DNA of 64,000 nucleotides, from the NCBI RefSeq assembly GCF_000383415.1, contig NZ_KB911257.1, positions 286,558 to 350,557 on the forward strand. The letters are read 5' to 3'. This DNA comes from Hyphomicrobium zavarzinii ATCC 27496 (GTDB taxonomy: Bacteria > Pseudomonadota > Alphaproteobacteria > Rhizobiales > Hyphomicrobiaceae). This document shows positions 32,321-42,396 of this stretch, in pieces (the first letter of the stretch is position 1; every line of letters starts with the position of its first letter). The notes beneath the pieces are model-generated. The model saw nothing but the letters and a program-made list of their open reading frames with translations, made no database searches and was not told the DNA's origin. The position numbers and the translations under genes were made by a program.

Positions 32321-34087
32321 ATGACCGATAAGCCCGATCCCGCGAAGGATGCTGGCCGGACCGACAATCCTGGCGCGAAGCGTCCACACGCGACGCTGGA
32401 CCTCAAGGCGACGGAGGTGAAGGCGCCCGCATCGCCCGCGCCGGCAACCGGCAGCAGCGGCACCGCCTCGTCCGCTTCCGCAACGCCGGCCGCGTCATCG
32501 TCTTCGTCCAGCACGGCATCTGCTGCCAGCCCGTCGTCGCCGGGATCGTCGTCAACGTCCACGGCGAAGCCGTCTTCCGGGACGAGCACTACGGACGCCT
32601 CGGCGAAGGCTGCTCCGGGCGCCGCGTCCAAAGCCGCACCTGCGGCCGCCAAGCCCGAAACAAAAGCGAGCGGCGGCGGTGGCGGCTTCTTCTCCCACCT
32701 CGCGGCGGGCCTCATCGGCGGCGGCCTCGTCTACGCGGGCGCGGCCGTGCTTCAGCCGGGCTGGCTTCCGAACTCCTCCAGCGAAGCGGTGTCGCAGCTC
32801 TCCTCGCGGATCGCGGCGCTCGAATCCGCTCCCAAGGAAAGCCCCGCGCTCGCCGCCAAGATCAGCGAGGCCGAAGGCCGCCTCGCCAAGCTCGACCAGA
32901 TCGAGCAGAGCGTGACGCAACTTCGCGACGCGCAAGGCACGCTCGCAGCCGAAACCAAATCGCTCAAGGATGCCGCCGAGAGCGGCGCCGCCAACGGCGG
33001 TACCGAGCGCGTCGCCAAGCTCGAGGAGCAGCTCGCGCTGATCGCCTCCGGCGCACCGGCCTCGGACGGACGCATCCCGCAGCTCGCAGCCCTCGCCGGC
33101 AAGATCTCGGACGTCGAATCCTCGCTTTCGGCTCAACTCGCCGAGCTGCGAAAGAGCCTGCCGGCCGAGGTCGATGCGCGCATTACCGCGACACAGGAAG
33201 CGAGCGAGGCGGCGAAGGCTGCAACCTCGCGCCTCGACCGCGAGGTCGCTCAGCTTCGCACCGATCAGGCACGCAGCGCACAGCGTGACGAAGCCACCAA
33301 AGCCGACACCGAACGTCTCTCCGCGGCCGTCGAGGCCGTGAAGGAGGAAGCGGGCAAACTCTCCAGCACGATCGGCGAGCTTCGCGCCTCGATCGAAACG
33401 CAGATCAAAGCGCTCGCCCGGCCGGCCGACGTCTCGGCTGCCGTGAGCCCGGTTGCGAGCAAGCTCGCCGAGCTCGAGCACAACGTTCAGAGCGTCGTGA
33501 AGAGCGAAGCGACCCGCAAAGAGAACGCGGAGCGCATCGTGCTCTCGCTCGAGCTTTCGAACCTCAAGCGCGCGCTCGACCGCGGGCAGGGGCAGGGCTA
33601 CACCGCCGAGCTCGAGGAGGTGCGCAAGGTTTCCGGAGGCCAGCTCGACCTCAGCGCCCTCGATCGCTTCAAGGATACGGGCGTCGCGACGGTGGCGGAG
33701 CTGAAGGCGAGCTTCCGTCCGGTCATGAACGCGGTGATCGATGCGGATCTCGAGCCGGCGGACGGCTCGGTCATCGACCGGCTGCTCGCGGGCGCCAAGT
33801 CCGTGGTCCGGGTTCGCCGCGTGAGCCACGATGCGGAGGACACCAGCGCGGAAGCGGTGGTGTCGCGTATCGAGACCGCCCTCAACGAGGGACGGCTCGG
33901 CGACGTGATCGCGCTCGCCAAGACGCTTCCACAGAGAGCGCAGGCGCCTATCGAAGACTGGCTGACCAAGGTGGCGGCGCGCAACTCCGTGGACGAGGCG
34001 ATCGCGGCCGTCGACGAGAAGCTCAAGGCCTCGCTTTCCGGCACGGCTGAAGCGGCACCCGCCGCGCCGGCCCCCGTACAGAATTGA
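32321..34087 (+). CDS. mitofilin-like coiled-coil membrane protein (COG4223)
   Basis: 588 residues. A Ser/Thr/Ala/Pro-rich cytoplasmic N-terminus (1-120) precedes one membrane helix ('HLAAGLIGGGLVYAGAAVLQ'), then a long coiled coil in the periplasm (about 145-400). The C-terminal domain (about 430-570) contains 'VIDRLLAGAKSVVRVRR' and resembles the mitofilin signature end. Alphaproteobacterial homologues of the mitochondrial cristae organiser Mic60 lie in this same place, between hemD and hemY, and shape intracytoplasmic membranes. That role is inferred from family and context. Confidence 0.88.
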   Translation: MTDKPDPAKDAGRTDNPGAKRPHATLDLKATEVKAPASPAPATGSSGTASSASATPAASSSSSSTASAASPSSPGSSSTSTAKPSSGTSTTDASAKAAPGAASKAAPAAAKPETKASGGGGGFFSHLAAGLIGGGLVYAGAAVLQPGWLPNSSSEAVSQLSSRIAALESAPKESPALAAKISEAEGRLAKLDQIEQSVTQLRDAQGTLAAETKSLKDAAESGAANGGTERVAKLEEQLALIASGAPASDGRIPQLAALAGKISDVESSLSAQLAELRKSLPAEVDARITATQEASEAAKAATSRLDREVAQLRTDQARSAQRDEATKADTERLSAAVEAVKEEAGKLSSTIGELRASIETQIKALARPADVSAAVSPVASKLAELEHNVQSVVKSEATRKENAERIVLSLELSNLKRALDRGQGQGYTAELEEVRKVSGGQLDLSALDRFKDTGVATVAELKASFRPVMNAVIDADLEPADGSVIDRLLAGAKSVVRVRRVSHDAEDTSAEAVVSRIETALNEGRLGDVIALAKTLPQRAQAPIEDWLTKVAARNSVDEAIAAVDEKLKASLSGTAEAAPAAPAPVQN

Positions 34088-34100
34088 GAGGAACGGAGCG

Positions 34101-35750
34101 ATGACGCGTCTCGTCCTTTTCCTCCTCGGCGTGATCGCGCTGGCCTCCGGGCTCGCGTGGCTTGCCGACCGTCCCGGCTCGCTGCTGATCACGTGGCAGG
34201 GCTATGAGATCGAAACCAGCGTATTCCGCGCCGTCGTGATCTTCGCGGCGCTGGTCGGCTTCGCGGTTCTGGTGTGGACCATCCTCACGCAGATCTGGTC
34301 GAGCCCGGCGGCGCTCAGCCATTTCCTCACGCGCCGTCGTCAGCGCCGCGGTCTCGACGCGCTGTCGAGCGGCATGATCGCGATCGGCGCGGGCGACCGC
34401 TCGATGGCCACGCGCTACGCTCTGCAGGCACGGAAATCGCTGCCGAACGAGCCGTTGACACATCTTCTGCGCGCGCAGGCCGCGCAGCTTTCCGGCGACA
34501 AGGCCACCGCGCGTCGCATTTTCGAAGCGATGCTCGGCTCTCCCGACACGGAGCAACTGGGATTGCGCGGGCTGTTCCTCGAAGCCGGGCGTGAAGGCGA
34601 GCGCGAGGCGCAGCGGCAGTTCGCGGAGCGGGCGCTGGCGCTCAATCCGAAGCTCTCGTGGCCGGTGGAAGCGTTGTTCGACCTGCAGTGTCAGGCCGGT
34701 GACTGGGCGGGAGCCTTGCAGACACTCGCGCTCGGGCGCCGTCACGGACAACTCGAGCGGCCAATCGCGGATCGCCGCCGGGCCGTGCTGCTCACGGCTC
34801 AGGCGCAGGCACTCGAGGAGGAGGATGCCGAGAAGGCGCTGACGCTCGCGCTCGAAGCGCACGGCCTCGCCCCGTCTCTCATTCCGGCGGCCGGCATCGC
34901 GGGACGCCTGCTCGCCGCACGCGGAAACACGGCGCGGGCCGCCAAGGTCATCCAGAAGACGTGGGCCAAGTCTCCCCATCCCGAGCTTGCGACCGCCTAT
35001 GCTTACGCGCGCATCGGCGACAGCCCCCGCGACCGCCTCGACCGCGTGAAGCAACTCTTCATGCTCAATCCGCACTCCATCGAAAGCTCGATCGCCGTGG
35101 CGGTCGCGGCCATCGAGGCCCACGACTACGCGGAAGCGCGGCGCATGCTGCAGCCGTTCATGGAGACCGGCCTTACGCGCCGGGTCGCCGCGCTCCTGGC
35201 GCGCATCGAGGCTGAAGAAAGCGGTGACAAGGGACGGGCACGCGAGTGGCTGGCCCGTGCCGTGACCGCGCCCCGCGACGCGGCTTGGACCGCCGACGGC
35301 GTCACCTCGGACCGCTGGGCTCCGACCTCTCCGGTAACCGGCGCGCTCGATGCATTCGAGTGGCGCGTTCCGGTGGAGGAGCCGAACGGTGGCGAGGAGC
35401 GGATCCTCGGCGCGGATCTCACCGAGTTCATCGCTTCGGGCGAGCCCGAGACGGTGATCGCGAAGGCCGAGCCGGTCGCAGCGGCGCCGAAGGACGTTAC
35501 GCCGTCCGACGCCGTGCCCGAGGAGCCCAAGACAGCACCGCCGGCCGCCAAGACGGCACCCACTGACAAGGGTGGCGCACCCGCGGTGGCGGCGGATGCT
35601 CCGAAGAAGTCGCCTCCCCAGGCTGCCGACAAAAACGGAGATGCGTCCAGCCGCACGGATCGCTCGCGGATCTTTACGTCGCCTCATGCGCCGGATGACC
35701 CGGGGCTCGAACCCGAAGAAGGCGAACCGCCGCGTTCGGCAGCCGGATAG
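34101..35750 (+). CDS. hemY: HemY-type TPR membrane protein
   Basis: 549 residues, GAGGAACGGAG before the start. Two N-terminal membrane helices (about 2-20 and 40-62) in the HemY_N domain ('PGSLLITWQGYEIETS'), then TPR-like helical repeats (about 85-380), and a long disordered Ala/Pro/Lys tail. HemY proteins of the hemCDXY clusters are linked to late haem synthesis, though their biochemical activity is not established. It follows the mitofilin-like gene by 13 bases, so the four genes are probably one operon. Confidence 0.92.
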   Translation: MTRLVLFLLGVIALASGLAWLADRPGSLLITWQGYEIETSVFRAVVIFAALVGFAVLVWTILTQIWSSPAALSHFLTRRRQRRGLDALSSGMIAIGAGDRSMATRYALQARKSLPNEPLTHLLRAQAAQLSGDKATARRIFEAMLGSPDTEQLGLRGLFLEAGREGEREAQRQFAERALALNPKLSWPVEALFDLQCQAGDWAGALQTLALGRRHGQLERPIADRRRAVLLTAQAQALEEEDAEKALTLALEAHGLAPSLIPAAGIAGRLLAARGNTARAAKVIQKTWAKSPHPELATAYAYARIGDSPRDRLDRVKQLFMLNPHSIESSIAVAVAAIEAHDYAEARRMLQPFMETGLTRRVAALLARIEAEESGDKGRAREWLARAVTAPRDAAWTADGVTSDRWAPTSPVTGALDAFEWRVPVEEPNGGEERILGADLTEFIASGEPETVIAKAEPVAAAPKDVTPSDAVPEEPKTAPPAAKTAPTDKGGAPAVAADAPKKSPPQAADKNGDASSRTDRSRIFTSPHAPDDPGLEPEEGEPPRSAAG

Positions 35751-35827
35751 CTCCCGGCAGGCTCGCAGTCCCACCATCCGGCCCCCAAAGCGCTCGCTCG
35801 GGGTGATGCAAGCTCAGGCAATCCCAC

Positions 35828-35852
35828 GGGCTGCTTAGACGATAGGCAGCCC
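35828..35852 (+). terminator. hairpin downstream of hemY
   Basis: GGGCTGC and GCAGCCC form a seven-base-pair stem with an eleven-base loop, about 80 bases after the hemY stop. No T tract follows, so termination efficiency is uncertain. Confidence 0.35.
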
Positions 35853-36012
35853 GCGGCGGGTGTATTGCTGCCCTGATTGGAATCAAATCCGGTCGGCTCG
35901 GGATGTATGAGAAATGCTCTGATATAAGTTCGACCAAGGGGGAAGTTGTCGCGTTCACCCCCATTGCCCATAATGACGCCAGAACAATAACCAGTTCCGG
36001 GAGGAATTAACG

Positions 36013-37962
<1,950 letters not shown>

Positions 37963-37997
37963 GCCGGGTTACTTCAGCTTTCACGCTTTACACGTCT

Positions 37998-38029
37998 TTA
38001 CGCGCCAGACCCTCCGGTCTGGCGCGTAA
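37998..38029 (+). terminator. strong intrinsic terminator of acsA
   Basis: TTACGCGCCAGACC and GGTCTGGCGCGTAA form a perfect 14-base-pair stem around CTCC, followed by TTGTTTCT. It lies 35 bases after the acsA stop. Confidence 0.88.
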
Positions 38030-38079
38030 TTGTTTCTGATGCCTGGTCTCTCATTCCTCGCGGCGGTGAAGGCTCGGAG

Positions 38080-38255
38080 CATGCCTGAGATGCGTCTGGA
38101 TCCAGGCCTTCGCCGGGATGACGGTGTGGGGTTGGCGGGGCGCTATCGCAACTCCGTCACACCTGCGGATGCCGGTATCTCGACACGGACACGTGCGCCG
38201 GATCTCGAGGCGTTCGCTACGCCTCGCCTCTTGGCGCCGGATGCACTATTGCGCG
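38080..38255. repeat. dispersed alphaproteobacterial intergenic repeat
   Basis: Contains GATCCAGGCCTTCGCCGGGA-TGAC-like text and 'CTGCGGATGCCGGTATCTC', the kind of palindromic element that recurs between genes in many Hyphomicrobiales genomes (usually with consensus CTGGATCC…CGCCGGGATGAC). Only one copy is in this window, so the repeat status is inferred from experience of such genomes. It separates acsA from the convergent peptidase. Confidence 0.5.
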
Positions 38256-38258
38256 CGC

Positions 38259-40331
38259 TCAAGTAAGCCCGCGCTTCTTCAGCAGCCCTTCGATCTCCGG
38301 CGGGCGGCCGCGGAATGCGACGTAGGCGTCGAGTGCATCCTGCCGGTTTCCGGCCGCGTAGATATTGGCCTTGAGCTTGTTCGCGGTTTTGCGGTCGTAG
38401 ATGTTGCCTGCCTCCTTGAAGGCCGCGAAGGCGTCCGCGTCCATCACCTCAGACCACAGGTAGCTGTAGTAGCCCGCCGCATAGCCGCCGATGATGTGCT
38501 GGAAATGCGGGATACGATGGCGCGGTACGATCTCGGCCGGCATGCCGATGCGCGCCAGGATCTCGCTTTCGAAGGCGTCGACGTCGAGCCCCTTCGTGTC
38601 CTTCAGCGAATGCAGCTCGAGATCGAGCAAGGTGGAGGCCGTGTACTCGACCGTCTGGAAGCCCTGGTTGAACGTGCGTGCGGCCTCGAGCTGCTTCAGG
38701 ATTCGCTCGGGCATCGGCTTGCCTGTCTTGGCATGGAGAGCGAAACGCTTCAGCACCTCTGGCTCGGACAGCCAGTGCTCGTAAAGCTGCGAGGGCAGCT
38801 CCACGAAATCGTGCAGCACGTTGGTCATGGCGAGCGAAGGATAGGTCACATCCGACAGCAGGCCATGCAGCCCGTGCCCCAGCTCGTGGAACAGGGTGCG
38901 CGCATCGTCGAAGGAGAGCAGCGCCGGCGTGCCGGGCGCGCCGCGGGCGACGCTCATCACGTTGACGACGATGGGGCGCACGCTGCCCGTCAGCTTGTGC
39001 TGGCCACGATAAGACGACATCCAGGCGCCCGAACGCTTCGAAGGCCGCGCATAGTAGTCGCCGTAGAAGAGACCCACGTGCTCGCCCGCCTTGGTCTTCA
39101 CCTCCCACGCACGCACGTCCTCATGATAGACGGGCACGTCGGTGCGCTCCTCGAACACGAGGCCGAACAGCTTGCCCGCGGTATCGAAGGCAGCGGCGAG
39201 CACGTTCTCCAAGACCAGATAGGAGCGGACCTCGGCCTCATCGAGATCGTAGCGGGCCTTGCGCTCCTTCTCGGCGTAGTAGCGCCAGTCCCAGGCCGCG
39301 ATCTTGAAGTTGCCGCCTTCGGACCGCGCGCGCTTTTCGAGCGCGGCCTTCTCCTCGCGGGCCCGTCGAAGGGCAGGGGGCCACACCTTGTCGAGGAGGG
39401 CGCGGACGCTGGCCGGTGTCTTGGCCATCGTGTCGTCCAGCACGTAGGCCGCGAACGTCTCGTAGCCGAGGAGATGGGCCAGCTCGCTGCGAAGCTCCAT
39501 CATCCGGACGACGATGGCGCGGTTGTCGGTCTTGCCGCCAAGCTCGCCGCGCTTGATCCAAGCTTTCCAGGCTTCCTCGCGCAGATCCCGGCGCGCAGAG
39601 AACTGAAGGAACGGCTCAACGCTGGAGCGAGCCAGCGTGATGGCGTAGCTGCCGGGCTTGCCGAGCGAGACGGCAGCCTGGGCCGCAGCGTCGCGCACGG
39701 AGCCGGGAAGACCATCGAGATCGCGGTCACCGTCCAGAAACAGATGCCAGGCCTGCTCATCCGCGAGCACGTTCTGATTGAAGGACGTGCCCAGCGTGGC
39801 AAGCTCGGTGTTGATCTCGGCGATGCGCTTGCGTGCCTTCGCGCCAAGCTTCGCGCCGGCACGGACGAAGCTCTTGTACGTGCGCTCCAGCAGGCGCAGG
39901 CCCTCGGCATCGAGGCCGAGATCGTCGCGACGCTCATAGAGGTCGGCGATGCGAAGAAACAGGCGACGGTCGAGCATCATCGCGCTCTGGTGTTTGGCGA
40001 GGCGCGGAGAGAGTTCACGCTCGATCGCCTGAAGCGCCGCGTTGGTGTCGGCGCTCGTGAGATTGAAGAAGACGTCGGCGACCTTGGTGAGCAACACGCC
40101 GCTCTTTTCGAGCGCCACGATGGTGTTCGCAAAGGTGGGCTTGGCTGCACGTCCCGCTATCTCGGCCAGCTCCTTCTTGTGCTCCTTCAGGGCGGCATCG
40201 AAAGCGGGGCGGAAGTGGCGCGGCTCGATCGAAGCGAACGGCGGCGCCTTGAATGGCGTGCGCCAGGGCTTGAGCAGCGGGTTCTGCGCCGCTTTGTCCG
40301 CGTTCTTCTTCGGGCCGGCTGCCTTTGCCAT
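38259..40331 (-). CDS. M3 family oligopeptidase (Dcp/peptidyl-dipeptidase type)
   Basis: Start at ATG 40331, with GAAGGATTTGG upstream. About 690 residues. The zinc motif H-E-x-x-H in 'TLFHELGHGLHGLLSDVTYP' and the downstream Glu in 'DFVELPSQLYEHW' mark M3 metallopeptidases; the flanking 'AGYYSYLWSEVMDADAFAAF' block is that of dipeptidyl carboxypeptidase Dcp and oligopeptidase A. No signal peptide, so it acts in the cytoplasm to degrade short peptides. The substrate preference within M3 cannot be fixed from this. Confidence 0.95.
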   Translation of the reverse strand: MAKAAGPKKNADKAAQNPLLKPWRTPFKAPPFASIEPRHFRPAFDAALKEHKKELAEIAGRAAKPTFANTIVALEKSGVLLTKVADVFFNLTSADTNAALQAIERELSPRLAKHQSAMMLDRRLFLRIADLYERRDDLGLDAEGLRLLERTYKSFVRAGAKLGAKARKRIAEINTELATLGTSFNQNVLADEQAWHLFLDGDRDLDGLPGSVRDAAAQAAVSLGKPGSYAITLARSSVEPFLQFSARRDLREEAWKAWIKRGELGGKTDNRAIVVRMMELRSELAHLLGYETFAAYVLDDTMAKTPASVRALLDKVWPPALRRAREEKAALEKRARSEGGNFKIAAWDWRYYAEKERKARYDLDEAEVRSYLVLENVLAAAFDTAGKLFGLVFEERTDVPVYHEDVRAWEVKTKAGEHVGLFYGDYYARPSKRSGAWMSSYRGQHKLTGSVRPIVVNVMSVARGAPGTPALLSFDDARTLFHELGHGLHGLLSDVTYPSLAMTNVLHDFVELPSQLYEHWLSEPEVLKRFALHAKTGKPMPERILKQLEAARTFNQGFQTVEYTASTLLDLELHSLKDTKGLDVDAFESEILARIGMPAEIVPRHRIPHFQHIIGGYAAGYYSYLWSEVMDADAFAAFKEAGNIYDRKTANKLKANIYAAGNRQDALDAYVAFRGRPPEIEGLLKKRGLT

Positions 40332-40397
40332 GATCCAAATCCTTCTTTCGTGAAGTCCGAGCCCCGGATCGATAGCGGATTGCGGGGCCCCGCGCAA

Positions 40398-40896
40398 AGA
40401 CGTGCGTCAATTGATGGCGCGCTTCACGCAAATGGGATCGGGGCCGGCTTGAAGCCGGCCCGTCAGCCCGGGACGAGAGGAGGATTGGAGGAGGGGAGTT
40501 GTCCGCCCGGCTGCCGGACACAGACCAGACCGGGGGCTCGGAGGTCCGATCCGCCGAGGCAACCGGGCGGGGGTCAACATCGGAAAGTCTGGATGCGATT
40601 GTGGGCGCGCGCAGGGCGCAAACGCGACGTCAATCTGACGTCACGGAGGAATTTCTGTGCGGGAGGGAAAAAAGAAAAATGGCCCGGTCCAGGGAGATTG
40701 GCCTCGGATTGGGGGCTTGGGGGCAGTAAATCCGAGACGGAGATGGACCGGGCCGGGACGCTGTTGTTTCCCACTCTACGCATCAATGAGACTTGGCGAA
40801 GGACGCTTTGTGGCAGCGATGTGAAATGTTGGCGCGGACCGTCTTGAAAAATTTCGGACCCGTGCGATCATACCTTCTGATCAAAGGGAGGCGCCC
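40398..40896. other. intergenic region with repeated hairpins
   Basis: 500 bases between divergent genes, without a credible protein gene. It carries the perfect hairpin GGGCCGGC-TTGAA-GCCGGCCC (40441-40461) and a larger two-tier hairpin (40681-40754, listed separately). The DUF2794 gene begins at its right edge behind a strong SD. Confidence 0.5.
40681..40754 (+). ncRNA. candidate structured RNA or double-stem element
   Basis: Outer arms GGCCCGGTCCA (40681-40691) and TGGACCGGGCC (40744-40754) are perfect over 11 bp. Inside, CTCGGATT (40703-40710) and AATCCGAG (40729-40736) form an eight-bp stem with an 18-base, G-rich loop. Internal loops of 11 and 7 bases separate the two stems. A purine-rich AAAAAAGAAAAAT precedes it. 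The two-tier shape suggests an RNA rather than a simple terminator. I could not match it to 6S, SRP RNA, RNase P or tmRNA. Confidence 0.4.
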
Positions 40897-41298
40897 TTGA
40901 GCGAATCCGACCCCATACGTTTCCGCCCGCGTGAGCCGGGCCTCTATGCGCATAGCCAAGCTCATCGCAGCTTATCGTCCTCATCCCCTTCCCGAAGCAG
41001 CTCGCCCGTCGTTGCGTTCAATCGTGCCGAGCTGGATGCGATCCTGGCCGTGTACGCGCGCAAGGTGGCGGCTGGCGAGTGGCGCGACTATGCCCTCGAC
41101 ATGGGGCGCGAGAAGGCTGTGTTCGCCATCTTCCAGCGGACCTCCGAGTATCCTTTGCTCCAGGTGGAGAAATGTCCGCGGCTCGCCCGCCGGCAAGGCG
41201 CCTACAGCGTGGTGCTGAGGAGCGGCGTGATCCTGAAGAGAGGGCATGAGCTTCAGCGCGTGCTCTCGGTCTGCGAGACCCTCAAGCTCGGGCGTTGA
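40897..41298 (+). CDS. DUF2794 family protein
   Basis: 133 residues from a TTG start that is supported by AGGGAGG seven bases upstream. 'VVAFNRAELDAILAVYARKV', 'AAGEWRDYALDMGREKAVFA' and 'LQVEKCPRLARRQGAYSVVL' define DUF2794, a soluble alphaproteobacterial family of unknown function. The N-terminal 35 residues are low complexity. A terminator follows. Confidence 0.85.
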   Translation: MSESDPIRFRPREPGLYAHSQAHRSLSSSSPSRSSSPVVAFNRAELDAILAVYARKVAAGEWRDYALDMGREKAVFAIFQRTSEYPLLQVEKCPRLARRQGAYSVVLRSGVILKRGHELQRVLSVCETLKLGR

Positions 41299-41346
41299 CG
41301 CACTCGCCCGTTCGGCCCGCCCCGTCAGGCCGGTCTCGACAAACAG

Positions 41347-41376
41347 AAAGGGCCCCGCCGGATGGCGAGGCCCTTT
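41347..41376. terminator. bidirectional terminator between convergent genes
   Basis: AAAGGGCC and GGCCCTTT with GCC/GGC inside form a long stem with loop GGAT. It lies between the stop of the DUF2794 gene and that of the Bax-inhibitor-1 gene and has A/T flanks on both sides. Confidence 0.8.
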
Positions 41377-41408
41377 CCATTTGCAGGGTGGTGTTCCGGG
41401 GCTTGTGC

Positions 41409-42182
41409 TTACTCGCGGTTACCCATGAGCGACAGCAGGTTGACGAACAGGCCCACGAAGTCCTGGTAGAGCGAGAGCGCGCCGAAGATCGAGGCCTTGG
41501 CGGCGGCTTCCGCATTGCCGGCCACCTCGAAGTAGGTGTCCTTGATGCGCTGCGTGTCGTAAGCGGTGAAGCCCGCGAAGACGAGAACGCCGATCACGGA
41601 GATCGCGAAGCTCATCGCGCTCGACTGCGTGAAGATGTTCACGATGCTGGCGATGATGACGCCGATCAGGCCCATGAACAGGAACGAACCCCAGCCGGAG
41701 ATGTCCCGCTTCGTCGTGTAGCCCCAGACGCTCAGGCTCGCGAAGGTAGCGGCCGAGATGAAGAACACGTTGGCGATCGACGTGCTGGTGAAGACCAGCA
41801 GGATCGACGAGAGGGACGCGCCGACGAGGGCGGCGTAGATCCAGAACGACGTCTGGGCTGCGCCGACGCTCATGGCGTGAGCGCGGAACGAGAAGAAGAA
41901 TACGAATGCGAGGGGCGCAAGGAACAGCACCCACTTCAGCGGGCTGGTGTAGATGGCCACGCCGAAAGAGGTGAGACCCATGCCGTTACGCAGGGTCGCG
42001 GCCGCAGCGGACGGATCGTTCGTGACCGCAAGCGAGAACACGAGGTATGCGACGATACCGGTGAGCGCAACGCCGGCCGCCATATAGTTGTAGACGCCCA
42101 GCATGTATGAACGCAGACCTTCGTCGACGTCGGCCCGGCCGACCGTCGTCGGTTGCGTATATCTGCTGTCAAACTGTGCCAT
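41409..42182 (-). CDS. Bax inhibitor-1/YccA family membrane protein
   Basis: 257 residues with seven membrane helices (first about residues 31-51). 'AFTAYDTQRIKDTYFEVAGN' carries the conserved YDTQ…K block near the C-terminus that marks the TMBIM/YccA family. In bacteria, YccA modulates the FtsH protease and related proteins conduct calcium; the role here is inferred only from the family. It stands alone. Confidence 0.92.
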   Translation of the reverse strand: MAQFDSRYTQPTTVGRADVDEGLRSYMLGVYNYMAAGVALTGIVAYLVFSLAVTNDPSAAAATLRNGMGLTSFGVAIYTSPLKWVLFLAPLAFVFFFSFRAHAMSVGAAQTSFWIYAALVGASLSSILLVFTSTSIANVFFISAATFASLSVWGYTTKRDISGWGSFLFMGLIGVIIASIVNIFTQSSAMSFAISVIGVLVFAGFTAYDTQRIKDTYFEVAGNAEAAAKASIFGALSLYQDFVGLFVNLLSLMGNRE

Positions 42183-42396
42183 CGTGATGGAGTCCCCTTA
42201 AAGACTTCTAGCGCAAACTCGATTTGCCTACGGCATATTGGAACCGTGCCACCCGCTTTCAAGAGTTGATGGCGGCACTCTCAATTTGCCGTACAATTGG
42301 GTCCATTCATAAGGCAATTCGGCTGGAATGTTAATCTTGAGTGATCGAGAAAATACCTAGGTATCGCGACATCCGGTCGAAGTTAAATCTACGCAA
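42183..42396. other. promoter region of the Bax-inhibitor-1 gene
   Basis: 214 bases of AT-rich sequence between two genes pointing the same way. It should hold the promoter of the downstream gene and the 3' end of the ABC permease transcript. No clear consensus promoter or hairpin was identified. Confidence 0.4.

Noticed and set aside
40681-40754. 6S RNA or SRP RNA
   Set aside because: It is too short for 6S RNA and lacks the large central bubble; the SRP RNA GGAAGCAGCC-type loop is absent.
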